The notes: a model not told the origin generated them from the sequence alone. A stretch of DNA of 64,000 nucleotides from Trichobilharzia szidati (GCA_944472155.2 OX235273.1:82206793-82270792), one strand, 5' to 3'. Numbered from the stretch's first letter, positions 10,420 to 22,592 are shown. Program-made: numbers and translations.

Positions 10420-12831
10420 ATCTTCGAATTGGGCTACTCCCATTGTGACGCCACTAAAGGCTGATGGAAAAAGACCGAGAATTTGTGGTGACTACCGCCT
10501 TACACTCAATAGTCGTCTACTACAGCAAAGTTGCACTACGCTAGAAAGCGAAGACATTCTCTACAAGCTACATGGCTCAAAATACTTTTCCAAAATAGAT
10601 CTCAAAGATGCTTATTTGCAGATTCCTCTTGATGGAGCTTCTAGTGCATTAACAACCATTAATACTCCATTTGGATTGTTCAAGCATAAGTTCTTACCTT
10701 TTGGTTTAAAGGTTTCTCCTGCAATATTTCAAAAAGTAATAAATCAGATGATAGATGGATTAGATGATGGTGTTGAGTCTTACCAAGACGACATTATAGT
10801 TCATGGTCCGAACATCAAATTGCATAATGAACGTCTTTTAAAACTGTTCAGGCGTTTCAGTGAGAAAAATGTTCTTGTTAATCCATCTAAATGTCATTTT
10901 ACTTTGTCGTCTGTATCATGCTTGGGATACACAGTAGACTCTGAGGGTTTCAGACCTGATGCTAGTCGTCTGTCACCTCTAATTCAAGCACCGTCACCTA
11001 ATAATATGTCGTCATTGAGATCATGGATTGGTACTCTTCATTTTTACTCCGGATTCATTCCCAATTTCACTCAACTGTTATCTCCACTTTTTGATATTGT
11101 CTCCAGTAAACAATTCAAGTGGGAACAACAACATGAAGATATCTTGCGAAAAACGTTGGAGTTTCTTAATAAACAAGCTTTCTTAAGACCTTTTCATCGA
11201 AAGATAAGTCTGTTCTCACTACAGATGCCTCTCCTACGGGTATAGCTGCAGTACTTGAGCAAAATGGACAACCTGGTATTTGTATTTCAAGACGTCTAAG
11301 TAAGAGTGAACAAGGGTACTCACAAACCCAGAAAGAGGCTCTAGCAGTTGTATGGGCAATATAACTCCTGCACAAGTATCTCTTCGGTACTAAGTTTCAC
11401 ATAGTTACTGATCACCAGGCTTTGAAATTCATTTACAATCCAGAAAAATCTTTGAATAGTTCATCTGCTGCTATGGTTCAAAGTTGAAGTTTAGAATTAA
11501 GTGCATATGATTGCACTATTGAACACAGATCGGCTAAAGATATACTTCATGCAGACTTATCTCGTTATTCATTATTTGAAAATTCTGCTAATGACACTGA
11601 TTGTTTGTTAGTCCAGCCGTTACCTGTGGATAGAGTTTGACTTATAAATGATACTCGGAAATATTACGGATGCATTATAAATGCAACAAAAAGAGGTCGG
11701 AATATTCAGTGTAAGCGAAGATTTCCGGACTTTTATTAGCGAAGAGATGAGATTTCATTCCATTCTGAAGGATTTCTATGTCTGAATGACAGAATTGTTA
11801 TTCCTCCGACATTAAGATCTGCGATTTTGGATGATCTTCATTCTGCTCATCACGGAGCTGATAAGATGAAATCATTAGCACGTCTAACATGCTGGTGGCC
11901 GGAAATTGATGCTGACACTAACAAAAGATCGAATAGCTGTTCTAGCTGTTTGCATAAAATATCCTATGGGAAGTCATCGTGGAAACCGTGACCTGTGTCT
12001 TGTGAGGTTTGGCAGCGTATTCATGCGGATTACTGTGGTCCATTCTTAAATTCATACTGTGCTTTAGTTATTGTGGATTCTTATTCTAGATGGACAGAAG
12101 TCATTATTACAGACACTCCTAATGCAAAATTCACTCACAGAGCGTTGAGAAAGATTTTTAGTCGAGAAGGAATTCCAGATGTCTTAGTTACTGATAATGA
12201 TACTCATTTCACTGAGAAGAACTTCAATGATTGGCTTAAACACATAGGTTGTCGTCATCTGTACACAGCACCACGTCATCCTCAGTCTAACGGTTTGGCA
12301 GAAAATTTCGTACGAACGTTATAGAGTGCCATAGCATCAATGAGTCCTAAGAATTTTGATGAGCTAGAGAGATGTGTAGATAACTTCCTACTTCAATATC
12401 GCAATGTGGAGTATACAAGTACCCATGAAATTCCTGCTAAACTATTCAAATCTCGAATTCTCAGAAAGCACCTAATGTCCACGACTTCTGATGTACATTA
12501 TTACAGAGGGAATGACTATAGACCTTCTGTTGGAATCATACTACAAAAACTGGGAAATCGAATGGTGAAAATATTAGACATCGAAGATCATTCAATTCAT
12601 AACAGACACCTGGACCAAGTGAAAATAAATGAAGTAGGTCGTCCTGATTATAATTTTAATGATTCCGTTACTAATCCTGATTTTGTAGATAATTCAGAAA
12701 TAAGTCCAGATGATATTGATGAAAATAATATCACAGAATCAGTTAGAAGATCCCAGAGACTTGCAAGCAAACCGAGACCTCATTATAGATACGCAAGGAG
12801 ACATTCGACATGTGGCGGATTTGGTGATTGA
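10409..12831 (+). pseudogene. Pol of element 1, unit A (RT, RNase H, integrase; broken)
   Basis: The RT part is open from 10409 to 11245 (ATPIVTPLKADGKRPRICGD, FSKIDLKDAYLQIPL, YQDD at residues 125-128). After a frame change RNase H follows (TTDASPTGIAAVLEQNG, TDHQALKFI) with TAA at 11362-11364 and a further stop after MVQS. Next come a zinc-binding segment (DDLHSAHHGADKMK...CSSC), an integrase core (HADYCGP; TDNDTHF, where families usually have DNG; GLAENF) and a C-terminal part at 12340-12831. At least six stops and one shift make it non-functional as a single protein. All are shared with the other units where I compared them. Confidence 0.85.
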
Positions 12832-13007
12832 CAATTTCTATCTCTGTAATGTTTAAAGGATTGCTGTTGTTTGTTAACATATTTATTATATGATTTGAAT
12901 AATAATTCCGCCAAATACAAATTCCTAAATCCATGCCTCTCTGTGTTTTGGTTGAGTTCCTGTAATTCGGTCATTGCGAAATACTACTATTACAAATAAT
13001 TATCACA
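12820..13007 (+). repeat. Element 1 LTR, unit A 3' (inner left)
   Basis: 188 bp. It starts TTTGGTGATTG rather than TGTGGTGATTG, so the terminal TG is lost. The other two inner LTRs share this change. It is followed directly by the primer-site and Gag sequence of a further, truncated unit. Confidence 0.8.
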
Positions 13008-13439
13008 TTTTGGCGTCGCTATGGTATTAAATAATCTTGGAAAGTTTCCTATGAATGGTTCACCGCGGGAAATCTCCGATTATCTGGAATGTCTCTACTC
13101 ATGATGTATGTCGAAGAATGTTCGCGATGACAAAACTTCAGCCGATTTTATTACTGCTGTTGGACTGGATGCGTACAGCCTAGTGAAAACTCTGTCATTT
13201 CCAGATAAACCAATTTCTCATATGACAGAGAAATTGGTTTATCTGGAAATGACAGAGTTTTCACTAGGCTGTACGCATCCAGTCCAACAGCAGTAATAAA
13301 ATCGGCTGAAGTTTTGTCATCGCGAACATTCTTCGACATACATCATGAGTAGAGACATTCCAGATAATCGGAGATTTCCCGCGGTGAACCATTCATAGGA
13401 AACTTTCCAAGATTATTTAATACCATAGCGACGCCAAAA
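13008..13439. other. Palindrome centre: two truncated Gag starts head to head
   Basis: From 13008 the leader and the first ~37 Gag codons run forward to about 13219. From about 13218 the same sequence runs back in reverse to 13439. The two arms are not joined at the same base: the reverse arm enters the element about ten bases further in, leaving a ten-base spacer (CATATGACAG) between 18-base perfect arms. Two bases (TC, 13218-13219) fit both sides, a microhomology junction. Two overlapping 62-codon frames here are by-products. Confidence 0.9.
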
Positions 13440-13627
13440 TGTGATAATTATTTGTAATAGTAGTATTTCGCAATGACCGAATTACAGGAACTCAACCAAA
13501 ACACAGAGAGGCATGGATTTAGGAATTTGTATTTGGCGGAATTATTATTCAAATCATATAATGAATATGTTAACAAACAACAGCAATCCTTTAAACATTA
13601 CAGAGATAGAAATTGTCAATCACCAAA
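13440..13627 (-). repeat. Element 1 LTR, unit B 3' (inner right)
   Basis: 188 bp, reverse orientation, with the mutated start (reads CACCAAA on the + strand). One coding-frame difference in it (NEYVNK versus NKYVNK on the + strand) separates it from the other copies. Confidence 0.8.
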
Positions 13628-15671
13628 TCCGCCACATGTCGAATGTCTCCTTGCGTATCTATAATGAGGTCTCGGTTTGCTTGCAAGTCTCTGGGATCTT
13701 CTAACTGATTCTGTGATATTATTTTCATCAATATCATCTGGACTTATTTCTGAATTATCTACAAAATCAGGATTAGTAACGGAATCATTAAAATTATAAT
13801 CAGGACGACCTACTTCATTTATTTTCACTTGGTCCAGGTGTCTGTTATGAATTGAATGATCTTCGATGTCTAATATTTTCACCATTCGATTTCCCAGTTT
13901 TTGTAGTATGATTCCAACAGAAGGTCTATAGTCATTCCCTCTGTAATAATGTACATCAGAAGTCGTGGACATTAGGTGCTTTCTGAGAATTCGAGATTTG
14001 AATAGTTTAGCAGGAATTTCATGGGTACTTGTATACTCCACATTGCGATATTGAAGTAGGAAGTTATCTACACATCTCTCTAGCTCATCAAAATTCTTAG
14101 GACTCATTGATGCTATGGCACTCTATAACGTTCGTACGAAATTTTCTGCCAAACCGTTAGACTGAGGATGACGTGGTGCTGTGTACAGATGACGACAACC
14201 TATGTGTTTAAGCCAATCATTGAAGTTCTTCTCAGTGAAATGAGTACCATTATCAGTAACTAAGACATCTGGAATTCCTTCTCGACTAAAAATCTTTCTC
14301 AACGCTCTGTGAGTGAATTTTGCATTAGGAGTGTCTGTAATAATGACTTCTGTCCATCTAGAATAAGAATCCACAATAACTAAAGCACAGTATGAATTTA
14401 AGAATGGACCACAGTAATCCGCATGAATACGCTGCCAAACCTCACAAGACACAGGTCACGGTTTCCACGATGACTTCCCATAGGATATTTTATGCAAACA
14501 GCTAGAACAGCTATTCGATCTTTTGTTAGTGTCAGCATCAATTTCCGGCCACCAGCATGTTAGACGTGCTAATGATTTCATCTTATCAGCTCCGTGATGA
14601 GCAGAATGAAGATCATCCAAAATCGCAGATCTTAATGTCGGAGGAATAACAATTCTGTCATTCAGACATAGAAATCCTTCAGAATGGAATGAAATCTCAT
14701 CTCTTCGCTAATAAAAGTCCGGAAATCTTCGCTTACACTGAATATTCCGACCTCTTTTTGTTGCATTTATAATGCATCCGTAATATTTCCGAGTATCATT
14801 TATAAGTCAAACTCTATCCACAGGTAACGGCTGGACTAACAAACAATCAGTGTCATTAGCAGAATTTTCAAATAATGAATAACGAGATAAGTCTGCATGA
14901 AGTATATCTTTAGCCGATCTGTGTTCAATAGTGCAATCATATGCACTTAATTCTAAACTTCAACTTTGAACCATAGCAGCAGATGAACTATTCAAAGATT
15001 TTTCTGGATTGTAAATGAATTTCAAAGCCTGGTGATCAGTAACTATGTGAAACTTAGTACCGAAGAGATACTTGTGCAGGAGTTATATTGCCCATACAAC
15101 TGCTAGAGCCTCTTTCTGGGTTTGTGAGTACCCTTGTTCACTCTTACTTAGACGTCTTGAAATACAAATACCAGGTTGTCCATTTTGCTCAAGTACTGCA
15201 GCTATACCCGTAGGAGAGGCATCTGTAGTGAGAACAGACTTATCTTTCGATGAAAAGGTCTTAAGAAAGCTTGTTTATTAAGAAACTCCAACGTTTTTCG
15301 CAAGATATCTTCATGTTGTTGTTCCCACTTGAATTGTTTACTGGAGACAATATCAAAAAGTGGAGATAACAGTTGAGTGAAATTGGGAATGAATCCGGAG
15401 TAAAAATGAAGAGTACCAATCCATGATCTCAATGACGACATATTATTAGGTGACGGTGCTTGAATTAGAGGTGACAGACGACTAGCATCAGGTCTGAAAC
15501 CCTCAGAGTCTACTGTGTATCCCAAGCATGATACAGACGACAAAGTAAAATGACATTTAGATGGATTAACAAGAACATTTTTCTCACTGAAACGCCTGAA
15601 CAGTTTTAAAAGACGTTCATTATGCAATTTGATGTTCGGACCATGAACTATAATGTCGTCTTGGTAAGACT
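13616..15671 (-). pseudogene. Pol of element 1, unit B, 3' part (RT YQDD onward to integrase C-terminus)
   Basis: This holds YQDD onward of RT, RNase H, integrase zinc domain, core (14123-14452) and C-terminus (13616-14107). It has the same stops as unit A. The part upstream of YQDD lies across the insertion at 20882-21252. The integrase core has the canonical Gly in TDNGTHF. Confidence 0.85.
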
Positions 15672-15974
15672 TATTGCGTGTTCTATTTGACTAAATGAGC
15701 GTACACGTATTTCCTAGTACTTCTTCACGTTTATCAATGTGCGCAGACGTTGTGGCTACTCGACGCCCACAACGTAAAATCAGAAGGCACTTGTGAAGAG
15801 TATAATCGTGTATTATAGCCGTAGTCAAATTTCGAAAAAGTATCAAGGTAACGTTCAACAGTAAATTGGCAAATGTTTACGAAGTACATATAAAATCGGT
15901 ATGTGTAAACATATAATATGAGTATGCAAATTAGATTAAAAACGTATGTTTATAGTTGGTGCAGGGGTACTACA
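15672..15974 (-). repeat. CsRn1-like 3' LTR
   Basis: 303 bp. In element orientation it starts TGTAGTACCCC and ends ACGCAATA. The end is TA, not the usual CA. I see no difference from the 5' LTR. Confidence 0.9.
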
Positions 15975-15989
15975 TAATTCCCCCACCAG
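15975..15989 (-). other. Polypurine tract of the CsRn1-like element
   Basis: In element orientation TGGTGGGGGAATTA directly precedes the 3' LTR; this purine-rich run is the expected plus-strand primer site for reverse transcription. Confidence 0.7.
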
Positions 15990-16391
15990 AACACTGAAAT
16001 ATAAAAAAAATACATTTAAGTGTTCGACAATAACATGCATCAGCGTAATACGTAACAGCTACAGTACACAGTAAGCGATTTATTAAGCTGAAAAAATGAG
16101 CAATTTAATGCGGTCAATAAGGCCGATAATAATTGCGATAATAAAACAAAAAATAGGATTGATGATCGTGGTAGAATATATAAGGAATGATACAATCGGC
16201 CGGGGATCTGTAGTCTGTATACGGAAATGATACGTGAATATTAAGCGCTATATGATTAAATGTAATAATACAGGAAATATCAATGTTAACATAGTAGTGA
16301 CGTGATCGACGTATGAAGATATTAATCAGTTAAATGTGTAGTCAAATGACAATTACGAATAAAGATAATAAAAATGAAAATTCGTAATAAG

Positions 16392-19300
16392 TTATATTTT
16401 GATGATTTGCACATAACGTTTAGGCCAATGAACTCTCCTACCAGAGCGTGTAGTTTTCATAGGTTTCTCTGGCGACGTTGAAGCTTGCGTGGATGTAGAT
16501 GTTGGCACGTCGTTCAGCTGATCTTCATCGTTGTCTTCGAAATCGTCGATGAACGCTGGTTTGACTCTGTCGACACTGATGGCTTCTGCTTTATTCAGTC
16601 GTTCTATCGTGATAACTTTATCGTTTCTATTTAGAACTTTGAATGGGCCATCATAAGCGGGTTGAAGTGGTCGTTGTACACCCTCTCTCCTGACGAAGAC
16701 GTGAGTGCAATCTGTCAGGTGTGGCGGGATGTATGACGTTCGTTCCTGCTGGCGTGGAAGTGATATCTTGAGCTCGTTCATGTGTTGTTTTAGCTGGTGC
16801 ACATAACCAGTCATATCTTGTGGAACTTGGTTACCCGGGGTGAAAAATTCTCCTGGTAATCGTAATGTTGTTCCATAGACTAGTTCGGAAACACAGCAGC
16901 CAATATCTTTCTTTAGAGCAGATCGTATACCAAGCAGTACCAGTGGGAGTTTGGTTGACCAGTCGTTTTGAGTCAAAGAAGCAGCGAGCGCAGCTTTGAG
17001 TTGTCGATGAAGGCGTTCAACCATGCCGTTGGAACTAGGATGGTAGGCGGTTGTTCGTATTCGTTTGATGCCCAGTAATTCAGTTAGCTGTTGAAAAAGT
17101 CGGCTTTCAAACTGAGCACCTCTGTCCGTAGTGATAATGGATGGGACACCAAAATTAGCTATCCAGTTTTCGACCAAAGCTTTAGCTACTGTTTCAGCGG
17201 AGACGTCGGCTATTGGAACTGCTACAGGCCAACGAGTGAATCTATCGATGCAAGTTAGAATGTAGTTGCAACCATTGGAAGGAGGTAGTGGACCAACTAT
17301 GTCTACATGTATATGTTCAAATCTAGAGTCAGGGTTAGGAAAGCGACCAAGTGGTGCATTGGTATGACGGTTGATTTTGACTCTTTGACAAGACAAGCAA
17401 GTTCGTGTCCACTTCTTAACATCGCTATTAATGTTCGGCCATATAAATCTTTCTTTTATTAGTTTGATAGTAGCACTGACACCGGGATGAGACAAGTTAT
17501 GTAACTTCTCGAATACTGTATGTCTCATAGCTGCTGGAACGAAGGGTCGATATTTACCTGTAGAGGTGTCGCAGATTATTTTTGTCGTGCCAAAAGGAAT
17601 TGCGTCTAGCTTCAAAGATGTTGTTTTAGAAGACATGATCTTTTTTAGCTTGGCATCATCTCGTTGTAGGTTTGAGAGACGTTCGTAGTCGATGTCTGGG
17701 CATACAATGTTGTCAATGTGCACACGTGATAAAGCGTCTGCCACTTCATTGTTTTTACCCTTTACGTGTCGCAGATCGGAGGTGAACTGAGATATAAACT
17801 CGAGATGTCGTAGTTCACGCGGAGAGTAGTTATCCTGTTTTGCTGATAAGGCTTTCGTTAGAGCTTTATGGTCTGTAAAGACAGTAAAAGTTGTACCTTC
17901 CAGCATATGTCGAAAGTGTTTGATTGCTAAATAAACAGCCAATAACTCTCTACCAAAAGTGCTATAGCGACATTGAGTAGGATTCAGTCGTTTCGAAAAG
18001 AATGCTAGGGGTTGCCATTCGCCGTGTACCTGCTGTTGTAAAACTGCCCCGATGGCAACGTCTGAAGCGTCTGTCATGAGAGACAGAGGAGCGTCATTTT
18101 GACGTCTGACCAAGAGTGTCTTGTCATTTAACAATTGTTTGACATTTTCGAATGCTTTAACAGCTTCTGCAGGCAAATGGAATGAACGACTATGTCCACG
18201 TAAGCAATCGGTTAATGGTTGTAAAGCTTTGGCACAGTTCGGTATAAAACGCCGGTAAAAATTAACGAGACCCAAAAATCGTCGTAATTTCTTAAAAGAA
18301 TCTGGTAATGGATAATCTTTGATAGCTTGTACGTCATCAGGGACTGGTCTGATTCCTTGGCTATCGATTAAATGACCGAGAAATTTCAGGGAGGTCTTAC
18401 CAAATTCGCATTTGTCTAAGTTGATAGTCATTCCGTATTGGTTCAGTCTTTCAAACACTGTCTTCACATGTTTCAAATGCTCGGCTTCGTCTGCACTTGC
18501 AATTAGTAAGTCATCGATGTATGCGTAGACGAAAGGGAGACCACGGAGTACTTGGTCAATTAGGCGTTGGAATGTCTGAGCTGCGTTCATCAGTCCGAAG
18601 GGCATGCGTACGAATTCGTATAAACCGAATGGTGTGGTAATGGCAGTTTTCGGAACGTCATCCGGGTGGATGGGGATATGATGATACGCTCGGACCAGAT
18701 CGATTTTAGAGAAAACTTTAACATTTGGTAAGTTGCTAGCAAAATCGTGGATGTGTGGTATTGGGTATCTATCAGGTACCGTTTGCTTGTTTAAAGCTCG
18801 ATAATCACCACACGGCCGTATTTCACCAGAAGACTTTTTGGGTACCATGTGAAGCGGTGAAGACCAAGAGCTGTTGGACGGTCGAATAATACCAAGCTCT
18901 AGCATTTTGTCGAACTCTGTTTTGGCAATTTTAAGTCGATATGGGTCAAGGCGTCGTGGACGTGCAAAAACTGGCGGTCCAGTGGTTTTAATATGATGAA
19001 CCACATGATGCTTCGGTTCTGTTCCTCGAAAAGAAGGTTTTAAAAGGTCAGGAAACTGATTTACCAAATTGGTATATGGAGATGCTGGTGTGCGTGTGAC
19101 CATCAAGTTCAGTGATGATGCACGGCTAATCGTACCAGCAATGTACGTTTTATTGAGCGAATCTATTAGCTTGGGGCTTATCGGATCAACTAACAGTTTG
19201 TGTTGCTGCAGAAAATCAATACCGAGGATTGGGGATGGGACGTCTGCAATGATGAAAGACCAAGTGTAGGTATTCTTTAAACCAAAATCTAAAGTCATTC

Positions 19301-20306
19301 GTTTAGTTCCATATGTAACAATACTGGACTGATTAACAGCTTGGAGCGTAACTGCTGGGTCAGGATGTTGACGTTCCTGTGTAGACGGAGGGAGAACACT
19401 CACCTCTGCTCCTGTGTCAACTAAGAATGTAGTACCGGTATTTTTATCTGTTACATAAAACAAACGACTGTTAGATTGTAGGTTGCCAACAGTATTTTTT
19501 ACACATGACGATATATCTTTTGGTTTAGTCTGAAAGTTACAAGGTGAACGGCACCGTCGTGCTTTGCTTCCATAACTACGGTGGTACCAGCAAATATTAT
19601 CGCGTTGTCGTGACGTGCTAGGGGATCGAGAAAGACGTCGACAAGACGAGCTTCTAGAACGGCTTGGTTGTGTGCGTGTAGTCAGTTTTGCTAACTGACT
19701 CAGTAAGGTGTCGACTTTGTGTTCTAGAGTCTGTATTCTATCGTGAGTGTCTGGTATTCTGCTGGTGGAAGCGACAGATTGAGGTGTTGACCTCTCGTAC
19801 ATGCGATCCGCGATTTCGGTGAGCCTTTCTATGTCAATGTCGTCATCTCCGAAAGCAAGAACCTGCTGAATGTTTGCGGGAAGTCGTCGCAGCCAGATTT
19901 GATAAAAGAGACGTTTGTCGATTTCTCTTCCGGCAACTAGGCTTTGCATATGCCTCATGAGTTGCGATGGGGTTTTATCCCCTAACTCAACATTGCTTAA
20001 CAGGCGATCGAGTGCTTGCCTATCTGAAAGCGAAGTGCATCGCAGTACCTCTTCCTTCAACTTGTCGTAAGGTGCTTCCGTGCTGGGTTGAACGATGTAT
20101 TGCCGTACCTGCTCGGCGACTTCGTCTGGTAGTACTGTACTCAAAATGCAGAATTTAGCTGTCTGTGACGTTAGCTTATTGCTAGCCAAATAATGTTCCA
20201 GTCGAGCAAACCAAAGATGAGGGTCTCTGGGCTTAAAAACTGGTACAGAAAGAGAAATAGTACTAACAGATCCCAGCTCTAAGTTATCAGAGGTATTGGA
20301 AGACAT
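16392..20306 (-). CDS. Gag-Pol polyprotein of CsRn1-like retrotransposon
   Basis: A single uninterrupted 1304-codon frame. Gag capsid region 20-170; CHCC nucleic-acid box Cys239-x2-His242-x9-Cys252-x3-Cys256 in place of the usual CCHC; aspartic protease [10 protein letters not shown] with DTGA at 297-300 and ILGIDFL at 360-366. RT has [15 protein letters not shown] and YIDD at 596-599. RNase H has Asp746, Glu787 and Asp812 in [13 protein letters not shown] and TDHKAL. Integrase has His936, His940, Cys970, Cys973, then Asp1002, Asp1061 and Glu1097 with the classic 35-residue spacing. A GPFKV-type segment follows near 1221. All catalytic residues I can check are present. It would make the proteins for reverse transcription and integration. 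Gag and Pol lie in one frame, so any Gag excess must arise other than by frameshift. Whether it is transcribed cannot be read from sequence. Confidence 0.95.
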   Translation of the reverse strand: MSSNTSDNLELGSVSTISLSVPVFKPRDPHLWFARLEHYLASNKLTSQTAKFCILSTVLPDEVAEQVRQYIVQPSTEAPYDKLKEEVLRCTSLSDRQALDRLLSNVELGDKTPSQLMRHMQSLVAGREIDKRLFYQIWLRRLPANIQQVLAFGDDDIDIERLTEIADRMYERSTPQSVASTSRIPDTHDRIQTLEHKVDTLLSQLAKLTTRTQPSRSRSSSCRRLSRSPSTSRQRDNICWYHRSYGSKARRCRSPCNFQTKPKDISSCVKNTVGNLQSNSRLFYVTDKNTGTTFLVDTGAEVSVLPPSTQERQHPDPAVTLQAVNQSSIVTYGTKRMTLDFGLKNTYTWSFIIADVPSPILGIDFLQQHKLLVDPISPKLIDSLNKTYIAGTISRASSLNLMVTRTPASPYTNLVNQFPDLLKPSFRGTEPKHHVVHHIKTTGPPVFARPRRLDPYRLKIAKTEFDKMLELGIIRPSNSSWSSPLHMVPKKSSGEIRPCGDYRALNKQTVPDRYPIPHIHDFASNLPNVKVFSKIDLVRAYHHIPIHPDDVPKTAITTPFGLYEFVRMPFGLMNAAQTFQRLIDQVLRGLPFVYAYIDDLLIASADEAEHLKHVKTVFERLNQYGMTINLDKCEFGKTSLKFLGHLIDSQGIRPVPDDVQAIKDYPLPDSFKKLRRFLGLVNFYRRFIPNCAKALQPLTDCLRGHSRSFHLPAEAVKAFENVKQLLNDKTLLVRRQNDAPLSLMTDASDVAIGAVLQQQVHGEWQPLAFFSKRLNPTQCRYSTFGRELLAVYLAIKHFRHMLEGTTFTVFTDHKALTKALSAKQDNYSPRELRHLEFISQFTSDLRHVKGKNNEVADALSRVHIDNIVCPDIDYERLSNLQRDDAKLKKIMSSKTTSLKLDAIPFGTTKIICDTSTGKYRPFVPAAMRHTVFEKLHNLSHPGVSATIKLIKERFIWPNINSDVKKWTRTCLSCQRVKINRHTNAPLGRFPNPDSRFEHIHVDIVGPLPPSNGCNYILTCIDRFTRWPVAVPIADVSAETVAKALVENWIANFGVPSIITTDRGAQFESRLFQQLTELLGIKRIRTTAYHPSSNGMVERLHRQLKAALAASLTQNDWSTKLPLVLLGIRSALKKDIGCCVSELVYGTTLRLPGEFFTPGNQVPQDMTGYVHQLKQHMNELKISLPRQQERTSYIPPHLTDCTHVFVRREGVQRPLQPAYDGPFKVLNRNDKVITIERLNKAEAISVDRVKPAFIDDFEDNDEDQLNDVPTSTSTQASTSPEKPMKTTRSGRRVHWPKRYVQIIKI

Positions 20307-20560
20307 GTTACAATTTGTAAAAAAAATGGTTTAAGAGTAGGAAAATGGCAAAATTTGTGCACAATAAGAATATGGCAAAACAGAAAAAATGCAATGCAGG
20401 TGCTTACCACAAATTACTGCAGGTTGTGCTATGTGCAAACACAAAAATGAGTTCGAATTGTTTAATAAATATATAAATCCGCGAAAGTTAGAGTTTTAAT
20501 AATCCAGTAAGTGTAACAACGCGTCGAGGTCAAAAGTCGTCGTCGGAGTCAGCAATTTGT

Positions 20561-20575
20561 CGTCGGGGCTCACCA
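20561..20575 (-). promoter_or_regulatory. tRNA primer-binding site of the CsRn1-like element
   Basis: In element orientation TGGTGAGCCCCGACG lies three bases after the 5' LTR. It resembles the complement of the 3' end of tRNA-Trp, the primer described for CsRn1-group elements. The assignment to Trp is from recall of that family and should be aligned to the fluke tRNA. Confidence 0.7.
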
Positions 20576-20578
20576 ATT

Positions 20579-20881
20579 TATTGCGTGTTCTATTTGACTA
20601 AATGAGCGTACACGTATTTCCTAGTACTTCTTCACGTTTATCAATGTGCGCAGACGTTGTGGCTACTCGACGCCCACAACGTAAAATCAGAAGGCACTTG
20701 TGAAGAGTATAATCGTGTATTATAGCCGTAGTCAAATTTCGAAAAAGTATCAAGGTAACGTTCAACAGTAAATTGGCAAATGTTTACGAAGTACATATAA
20801 AATCGGTATGTGTAAACATATAATATGAGTATGCAAATTAGATTAAAAACGTATGTTTATAGTTGGTGCAGGGGTACTACA
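20579..20881 (-). repeat. CsRn1-like 5' LTR
   Basis: 303 bp, matching the 3' LTR base for base as far as I can compare. It is followed on the + strand by GACT, the target duplication, and then by element 1 RT sequence. It should contain the element's promoter. Confidence 0.9.
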
Positions 20882-21252
20882 GACTCAACACCATCATCTA
20901 ATCCATCTATCATCTGATTTATTACTTTTTGAAATATTGCAGGAGAAACCTTTAAACCAAAAGGTAAGAACTTATGCTTGAACAATCCAAATGGAGTATT
21001 AATGGTTGTTAATGCACTAGAAGCTCCATCAAGAGGAATCTGCAAATAAGCATCTTTGAGATCTATTTTGGAAAAGTATTTTGAGCCATGTAGCTTGTAG
21101 AGAATGTCTTCGCTTTCTAGCGTAGTGCAACTTTGCTGTAGTAGACGACTATTGAGTGTAAGGCGGTAGTCACCACAAATTCTCGGTCTTTTTCCATCAG
21201 CCTTTAGTGGCGTCACAATGGGAGTAGCCCAATTCGAAGATTCAACTGGCAA
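20882..21252 (-). pseudogene. Pol of element 1, unit B, 5' part (RT up to YQDD)
   Basis: RT residues from PVESSNWATPIVTPLKADG to GLDDGVES, cut off by the CsRn1-like insertion just before YQDD. It continues at 15671. It overlaps the Gag-protease end by eleven bases in another frame, as in units A and C. Confidence 0.85.
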
Positions 21253-22492
21253 CCAACTTGTCTAACTCTTTCTTAACTGCATCTCGCAAACCATATGGAA
21301 TTAATCGGTGCTTTAGAAAAGTATGATCACCCTCTATTTCAAGATGGATGGGCTGAATCTTCATGCCACCTACACATTTTGAACATTGGAGAACTAATTC
21401 GCTGATCAAAGATTCACCAAACAACTGAACGCAATGTGAGATTTCGACATTCAACAATCTAAGTGCTTTCAATCCCAATAAAGATGGACCATATTCACTA
21501 ACAAGAAAGTGGATATTCACATAATTGCCACTGTCTGACTTCAAACCACTGTTAGTTGCACCAATAAGAGGTAGTTTATGACCAGTTATGCCTGTAATCG
21601 AACTAGTAGTAGGGTCTACCTGGGCATGGTTACAAAGCGATAGTAAATCTTTCTTAGAAATTATAGATTCAGTACTCCCAGTATCAATTATAAAACAGTG
21701 AGACTTGCCTGAACTTGTAGTGAAGGTTCTCATTAGATGAGATTGAGTATTGTGAAAAGTTGAAAGAGACATTGACTTCATTTTACCAGACAGTTTGGGA
21801 GAATTATGAGAATTCTGAGTAGCATAAGTATGTGAGCTTCTGCAAACAGACTTGATGTGCCCAATTTTACCACATTTATGGCACTTAGCACCCCGAAAAC
21901 GGTAAGTGCTTCGTAGATGAATTTTTCCACAGGAAAAACACGGTTTCATGTTCTTGCTTTCTGTCTGCATTCCATTACATGTGGACGACAGTTTGGATTT
22001 CTTTCTATGAACACTTTTATTATCAACTTTGGACAGCATGACATCAGACTCTGACGTAGTGGTACCTGGGTAGTCACTGTTGACATCTTCATATGTAATA
22101 CATAAATCTTTGGCAGTTTGAAAGGTGCAGGAAGGAATCTGAACCAACTCTTTCTCTAACTTGGGAATATTGATTCCAACAATTAGACGATCACGTAATT
22201 GAGTATGGAGCTGATCTCCAAAGTTGCACTTTGAAGCTTGTATCTGAAGCTGAAGAATAAAGTCTCTAATCTTCTGGTTGGGAGCACAAACAAGTTTATT
22301 GAACTGAGCCCTCTCTCGTGTTTCGAAAGTTGTTATGTGGAAGTGATTTGTTTGAAGCTCACGAAGTTTATCATATGACAGAGAAATTGGTTTATCTGGA
22401 AATGACAGAGTTTTCACTAGGCTGTACGCATCCAGTCCAACAGCAGTAATAAAATCGGCTGAAGTTTTGTCATCGCGAACATTCTTCGACAT
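21242..22492 (-). CDS. Gag-protease of element 1, unit B
   Basis: 416 codons, nearly identical to units A and C: Cys-rich knuckles at 185-217 and DTGS at 270-273. Differences from A include Gln63, Gly301 and Ser315; it agrees with C at those. Upstream, the same in-frame TGA separates it from the likely original start, so it is probably a fragment of the real Gag. The following pol is out of frame. Confidence 0.8.
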   Translation of the reverse strand: MSKNVRDDKTSADFITAVGLDAYSLVKTLSFPDKPISLSYDKLRELQTNHFHITTFETRERAQFNKLVCAPNQKIRDFILQLQIQASKCNFGDQLHTQLRDRLIVGINIPKLEKELVQIPSCTFQTAKDLCITYEDVNSDYPGTTTSESDVMLSKVDNKSVHRKKSKLSSTCNGMQTESKNMKPCFSCGKIHLRSTYRFRGAKCHKCGKIGHIKSVCRSSHTYATQNSHNSPKLSGKMKSMSLSTFHNTQSHLMRTFTTSSGKSHCFIIDTGSTESIISKKDLLSLCNHAQVDPTTSSITGITGHKLPLIGATNSGLKSDSGNYVNIHFLVSEYGPSLLGLKALRLLNVEISHCVQLFGESLISELVLQCSKCVGGMKIQPIHLEIEGDHTFLKHRLIPYGLRDAVKKELDKLVAS

Positions 22493-22592
22493 ACATCATG
22501 AGTAGAGACATTCCAGATAATCGGAGATTTCCCGCGGTGAACCATTCATAGGAAACTTTCCAAGATTATTTAATACCATAGCGACGCCAAAA

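Larger units (their letters stand above)
8881..13007 (+). mobile_element. Gypsy element 1, unit A (complete but defective)
   Basis: LTR 8881-9068, primer-site-like TGGCGTCGCTATGG just after it, Gag-protease, RT, RNase H, integrase, LTR 12820-13007. The 5' LTR interrupts the older Gypsy RT. Beyond the second LTR the internal sequence starts again for about 212 bp instead of host DNA, the mark of a tandem array. The unit is inactive: Gag has an in-frame TGA at 9163-9165, pol is out of frame with Gag-protease, and the RNase H-integrase part has several stops. Confidence 0.85.
15672..20881 (-). mobile_element. Apparently intact CsRn1-type Gypsy retrotransposon
   Basis: 5210 bp with two 303-bp LTRs that I find identical by eye, a single Gag-Pol frame, a primer site and a polypurine tract. 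It is flanked by GACT on both sides; undisturbed copies of the same target (near 10777 and 24829) show GACT once, proving a 4-bp target duplication. CHCC Gag box and tRNA-Trp-like primer site are hallmarks of the CsRn1 group known from trematodes. It inserted after element 1 was duplicated, since only unit B carries it. It is probably young. Confidence 0.92.

Noticed and set aside
10405..10425. Programmed frameshift between Gag-protease and RT of element 1
   Set aside because: No clear slippery sequence or pseudoknot is visible, and the element has many other breaks, so simple decay is more likely.
13108..13339. Two overlapping 62-codon genes on opposite strands
   Set aside because: They arise because the palindrome centre mirrors the start of Gag.
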